Of a DNA stretch of 64,000 nt, positions 61,096-64,000 are shown piece after piece. The notes under the pieces are model-generated. The model was given only the letters and a program-made list of their open reading frames with translations. It did not search any database and had not been told where the DNA came from. The position numbers and the translations under genes were made by a program. Positions within the stretch are counted from its first letter, which is position 1. Every line of letters begins with the position of its first letter. Origin of the DNA: Sympetrum striolatum (lineage: Eukaryota; Arthropoda; Insecta; Odonata; Libellulidae); assembly GCA_947579665.1 (NCBI GenBank), contig OX388346.1:94552615-94616614 (forward strand). Reading direction: 5' to 3'.

Positions 61096-61432
61096 AAATG
61101 AAAGTTTTATGAGATCAACTGGCACTTGAACTAAAGAATAAATTGGTAAATCCCTTCTTCCCTCTTACCTGATGAAGAGAAACAAAGACATCAAGCGGAC
61201 AGCTTAATGTATCATTATGTAACTCTTCTCTGATAAAGACTTTTTTGATACGTTCCACTAACGAAAAAGTTACGGGCACACAGGATTTGCATAAGTAGAC
61301 ATCGCTCATATATAACGCACAACTATCATTAATTTAATATAGAGTATACGTCATTTACTTATGCTTCCAGAAAATTAATATTTAGTGAAACTTTACCCGT
61401 AAATGTACTAGAATGCCAGTGATTCTCCTTGG

Positions 61433-61627
61433 CTACCTCAGCTGAGGAGTTAACCTTTGTATTAAATACATAACCCCTTCTTGGAGTAATCTAAATTTAT
61501 TCCGGAATTTTCCGGCGGACATCGCAAAGGGATTTGTCAAGTCCCTTAGGGTTCTGCGATCAATTAATATTTCTCCTTCTTCCATTTCCTCTGCTTGGAA
61601 TATCGTCGCTGCCAGACGAACCGCCAT
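61433..61627 (-). pseudogene. Harbinger transposase N-terminal remnant
   Basis: The reading contains EILIDRRTLRDLTNPFAMSA and GKFRNKFRLLQEGVMYLIQR. The RTLRD, NPF and F.xxFRL pattern is that of HARBI1-like transposases. The remainder is too decayed to follow. It belongs to the element whose ends lie at 59005 and 61842. Confidence 0.65.
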
Positions 61628-62240
61628 ATTGATTGTTTACTTTTAGAATTCCGATCAATATGGCCGCCGTAACGCGAGCTTTTAGGTCGCGTGAGAATTC
61701 CGATAGTAAAAACCCGCTCGAGATCGAATAGCGAGCTATAGAATAAATTTCATGATTCCGATCGTAATTTGGGGCAATATGGCCGACCATTCCGACCATA
61801 AACGCCATTCCGATCGAAAGCCAAAGTTATAGAATAAGCCCCCTGTTCAGACAAATCATCCAGTAAAAATTAAATATGCCTTCCGCTGTTAGCAATGTTG
61901 AATCTCTTTGACCAAGTCGGTCCACTCCTATCTTGACAGTACGCAGTGATGTCACAATGGCATTAATTATATTAAATTCCTCTTCTGAAATGTTTATAGT
62001 TATCTTTATAGGAATCATAGCTTTAAAAATACATTCCTTGAATGATAAAAATCTGTCTAACATATCTAATAAGCTATTACATCTGGTTTTCGAATCAAAT
62101 TTTGAAAGACACTTTATGTGACATGGAAGCAGATTTCAAATGCTTTACAGCTATTAGTAGAAGATTCACAGCTCAATTCGTGGAATTTACACAAGCAGGA
62201 ATTATTATGAACCTTTCTTCTAGCAGAAAAACTTGAGTTA

Positions 62241-63245
62241 AGCTTATCATAATTATCAATTAATAGCAAGATAATTTAAAGAAGCCATATATTTATAGCA
62301 TTATAGCTTACACCTTGTAGGACTAAATGAAAAGAAACTCAAGTTAATATGCTTTTATATTCCGTTCATAGAATGTCTTTCTGTTGTGCATAGAAAGTAA
62401 TTTTGAAATTTGCAAAACAATATCCCTCCTGCCACAAGCAGCAGGGTATTTGCGTATCTGTAGATGAAAGGAATTTATGTATGTATTATATAGTGAATTT
62501 TTACAATTATCCACCGCACTAATGTATTTGTTATTTTCCTGTGTGTATTTGTTTCCTTAGCAGAACATATTCACCGTTAAGACTAGTAAGTTTATAAAAA
62601 ATCTGTTTGTTTTGTTCCAAGATTTTTCCTGAAAATGTAGTGGATTCCGTAGAAATTCCCAGATGAATTTTACTTACGGGATCCCGGGAGAAAGCAGCCG
62701 ATCCTGGGATTGCTTATGGTCTGTGAATCTTTCTTTGATCTCATCTCTTTTCAGTTGTTTCCAAATAAATCCACAGCTCATTACTACTGACAAAAATGTT
62801 TTCAATTTAATATTACAGCAGAATCTTGAAATCTATAATAATACTATAATATATTATAATTTATTTGTCCAATGGAAAAAACAACACCAAGTTTGTTTGT
62901 TCATAGGACATGCCAAAGGAAATATTATAGTGATACAATAGAGTACGAATATATGAGACTACAATATTATAAACATACTGAAGCATAAAATACAATAAAT
63001 AAAATTATATCCTTTTGGTATATAGATATTTTCTTATGCTGTAAAAACATTGGGAGATCTAGAATTTAAATACATTATTTTTGAAAATCACAAAATTATC
63101 CGTATTTTTTATGACTAATGGGATATGATTATAAAGTTTTATAGCCATTCAAAAACACTCCCATCTTTCTCTAACATAACCTTCTGCTACCGGTCTGCAA
63201 GATATGACTCAAGCCAATTTAGTGCTACACCTCTAATACCTAGTA
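62241..63245. other. Remainder of hAT region and spacer
   Basis: AT-rich sequence with the right-hand CCCGGG-type words at 62679-62710. No further feature supported. Confidence 0.35.
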
Positions 63246-63545
63246 CAGTGGAAGTACGTTATAACGAGTACAGGCCTATAACTAGAGTTGTGTTAAAGGG
63301 AGTGATGTTTTGGCCGTTGTCCATCTCGCTGCAGAAAGGATAGCAAATTACGTCCATTATAACAAGTGGTCATTTCTGAAGTTACGGTATAATGAATTCC
63401 ATTTATCTATATTTGTCTTGAAAGAGGCATATCTCGGAATCGTCGATGGACGTTAGGGATGAAGTCTGTCAAGCCAACGGTAATCCACGGGGCGTTATTT
63501 CTTCAAACGGCAGAAAAATATTAAATGCAAAACTTATCGTAACCT
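63246..63545. mobile_element. Tigger-type non-autonomous element, copy C (partial)
   Basis: It begins CAGTGGAAGTACGTTATAAC next to TA (63244-63245). The segment to about 63545 matches the right end of copy B in reverse orientation (blocks ATATCTCGGAATCGTCGATG, GCCAACGGTAATCC). The opposite end is missing. Confidence 0.7.
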
Positions 63546-64000
63546 TATTTTTTTCTCACAAAAGCCTGTAAATAAGACGATTTACCAGTTAAGTTGGGCA
63601 AGGAGAAATACAAAAAGGCTTTTGGTGGTTTGTAGCAACATTGTCGACAATTCACGAGAAGGCTAAAACGAGAATATGTTACTCAAGGTTAAGGCATCTT
63701 TGCACATAAGGGCGTGCTCCCAGGAAAAATCCTAAGGTGAAACGGACTTGAAAAAAGTCTGGCTAGTCCGGGAATTGAACCCCGGATCTCCCTCTATTGG
63801 AGAGGGAGGTTTTGGGAAGATAGTAATCAAGAGCAAGTGTGGTTTCGTCCGGCCGCGGTATTGCTAAATTGAAGGCTCTGGCTTTAAATCTATGCAACAA
63901 ATTTTAACTATTTTCTGTCCTTGCGTATTAATTGTGTTTTCCTGTTTCCCCATGCCTAGAAAAACAGAAAATGACAAATATGCTGTAAATAGTTTGCTTT
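63546..64000. other. Window end with a possible reverse-strand SINE
   Basis: TAGTCCGGGAATTGAACCCCGG at about 63764-63785 is a B-box word in reverse orientation within a T-arm-like hairpin, so a tRNA-derived repeat on the - strand is possible. Nothing else is recognised. Confidence 0.3.

Larger units (their letters stand above)
59005..61842 (-). mobile_element. PIF/Harbinger element nested in the hAT transposase
   Basis: Ends GGGGCTTATTCTATAACTTT and mirrored AAAGTTATAGAATAAGCCCC; the repeats continue through GGCTTTCGATCGGAAT. CTG abuts both ends (59002-59004 and 61843-61845), a 3-bp duplication as for Harbinger. Excising it restores the hAT protein reading between FYWMICL and NSYFSAH. A LINE tail is nested inside. 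Confidence 0.8.
58445..62240 (-). pseudogene. hAT-family transposase, decayed and interrupted
   Basis: Reading leftwards on the - strand: a degraded N-terminal part near 62.2 kb, then LLDMLDRFLSFKECIFKAMI, INISEEEFNIINAIVTSLRT and STLLTAEGIFNFYWMICL. A Harbinger element interrupts. The frame resumes at 59001 with NSYFSAHVKKSLQKRMEERR, and the C-terminal dimerisation domain reads SPTSVEAERAFSVAGLCVTK, LRTDLSD, NNLCFLK. The E-R-x-FS-x-AG motif followed by LR-L is the hAT signature. Stops and the insertion make it nonfunctional. Confidence 0.75.

Overview
Eukaryotic, AT-rich, intron-rich DNA, most probably from an arthropod and likely an insect. The evidence is three conserved animal genes with long introns plus a dense mix of invertebrate-type transposons: Tigger/pogo, Tc1, PIF/Harbinger, hAT, P/THAP9-like, a Mutator-type element, LINE remnants and hammerhead-like motifs. 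The species cannot be named from this sequence. All identifications come from reading translations and motifs by eye; no search was run.

Three host genes lie on the + strand. Sec13 (COPII coat and nuclear-pore WD40 protein) runs from about 3.6 to 12.4 kb and lacks only a recognisable last exon. A central piece of an SLC10-family sodium/bile-acid cotransporter-like protein runs from 26.2 to 33.4 kb. The C-terminal two thirds of an AFG2A/SPATA5-type AAA+ ATPase (ribosome-maturation factor family) runs from 48.2 to 58.1 kb. They are unrelated in function and look like ordinary neighbours. Each has at least one lesion in this sequence: a missing splice acceptor in Sec13, a one-base frame break in SLC10, and a frame break plus a degraded exon end in AFG2A. 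Consensus errors and real decay are both possible.

Most of the rest is mobile DNA. 0.7-2.7 kb is a dead Harbinger element that splits one of two copies of a Sec13-upstream segment. 5.3-7.5 kb is a nearly intact Tigger in a Sec13 intron. 12.8-14.6 kb is a Tigger-type MITE carrying a nested hAT MITE that holds a 42-bp minisatellite. 22.4-25.3 kb is a LINE-like repeat. 26.8-31.0 kb is a Tc1-like element with about 150-bp inverted repeats. 43.5-46.8 kb is a P/THAP9-like element split by a 638-bp MITE. 50.8-53.6 kb is a Mutator-domain element with TTAA duplications. 58.4-62.3 kb is a hAT transposase split by a Harbinger element that itself carries a LINE tail.

The most unusual part is 33.8-41.8 kb. 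It holds eight copies of a noncoding repeat of about 1.08 kb, three on the - strand and five on the + strand, arranged head-to-head. Each full copy is built from about six subunits of roughly 150-180 bp, and nearly every subunit carries one tRNA B-box-like word (GGTTCGANNCC). Six of the copies keep the distal end, a short perfect hairpin 13 nt upstream of a CTCG end followed by T, which resembles a Helitron 3' end. Diverged single copies occur at about 22.0 and 29.2-30.7 kb. I could not match this repeat to a named family.
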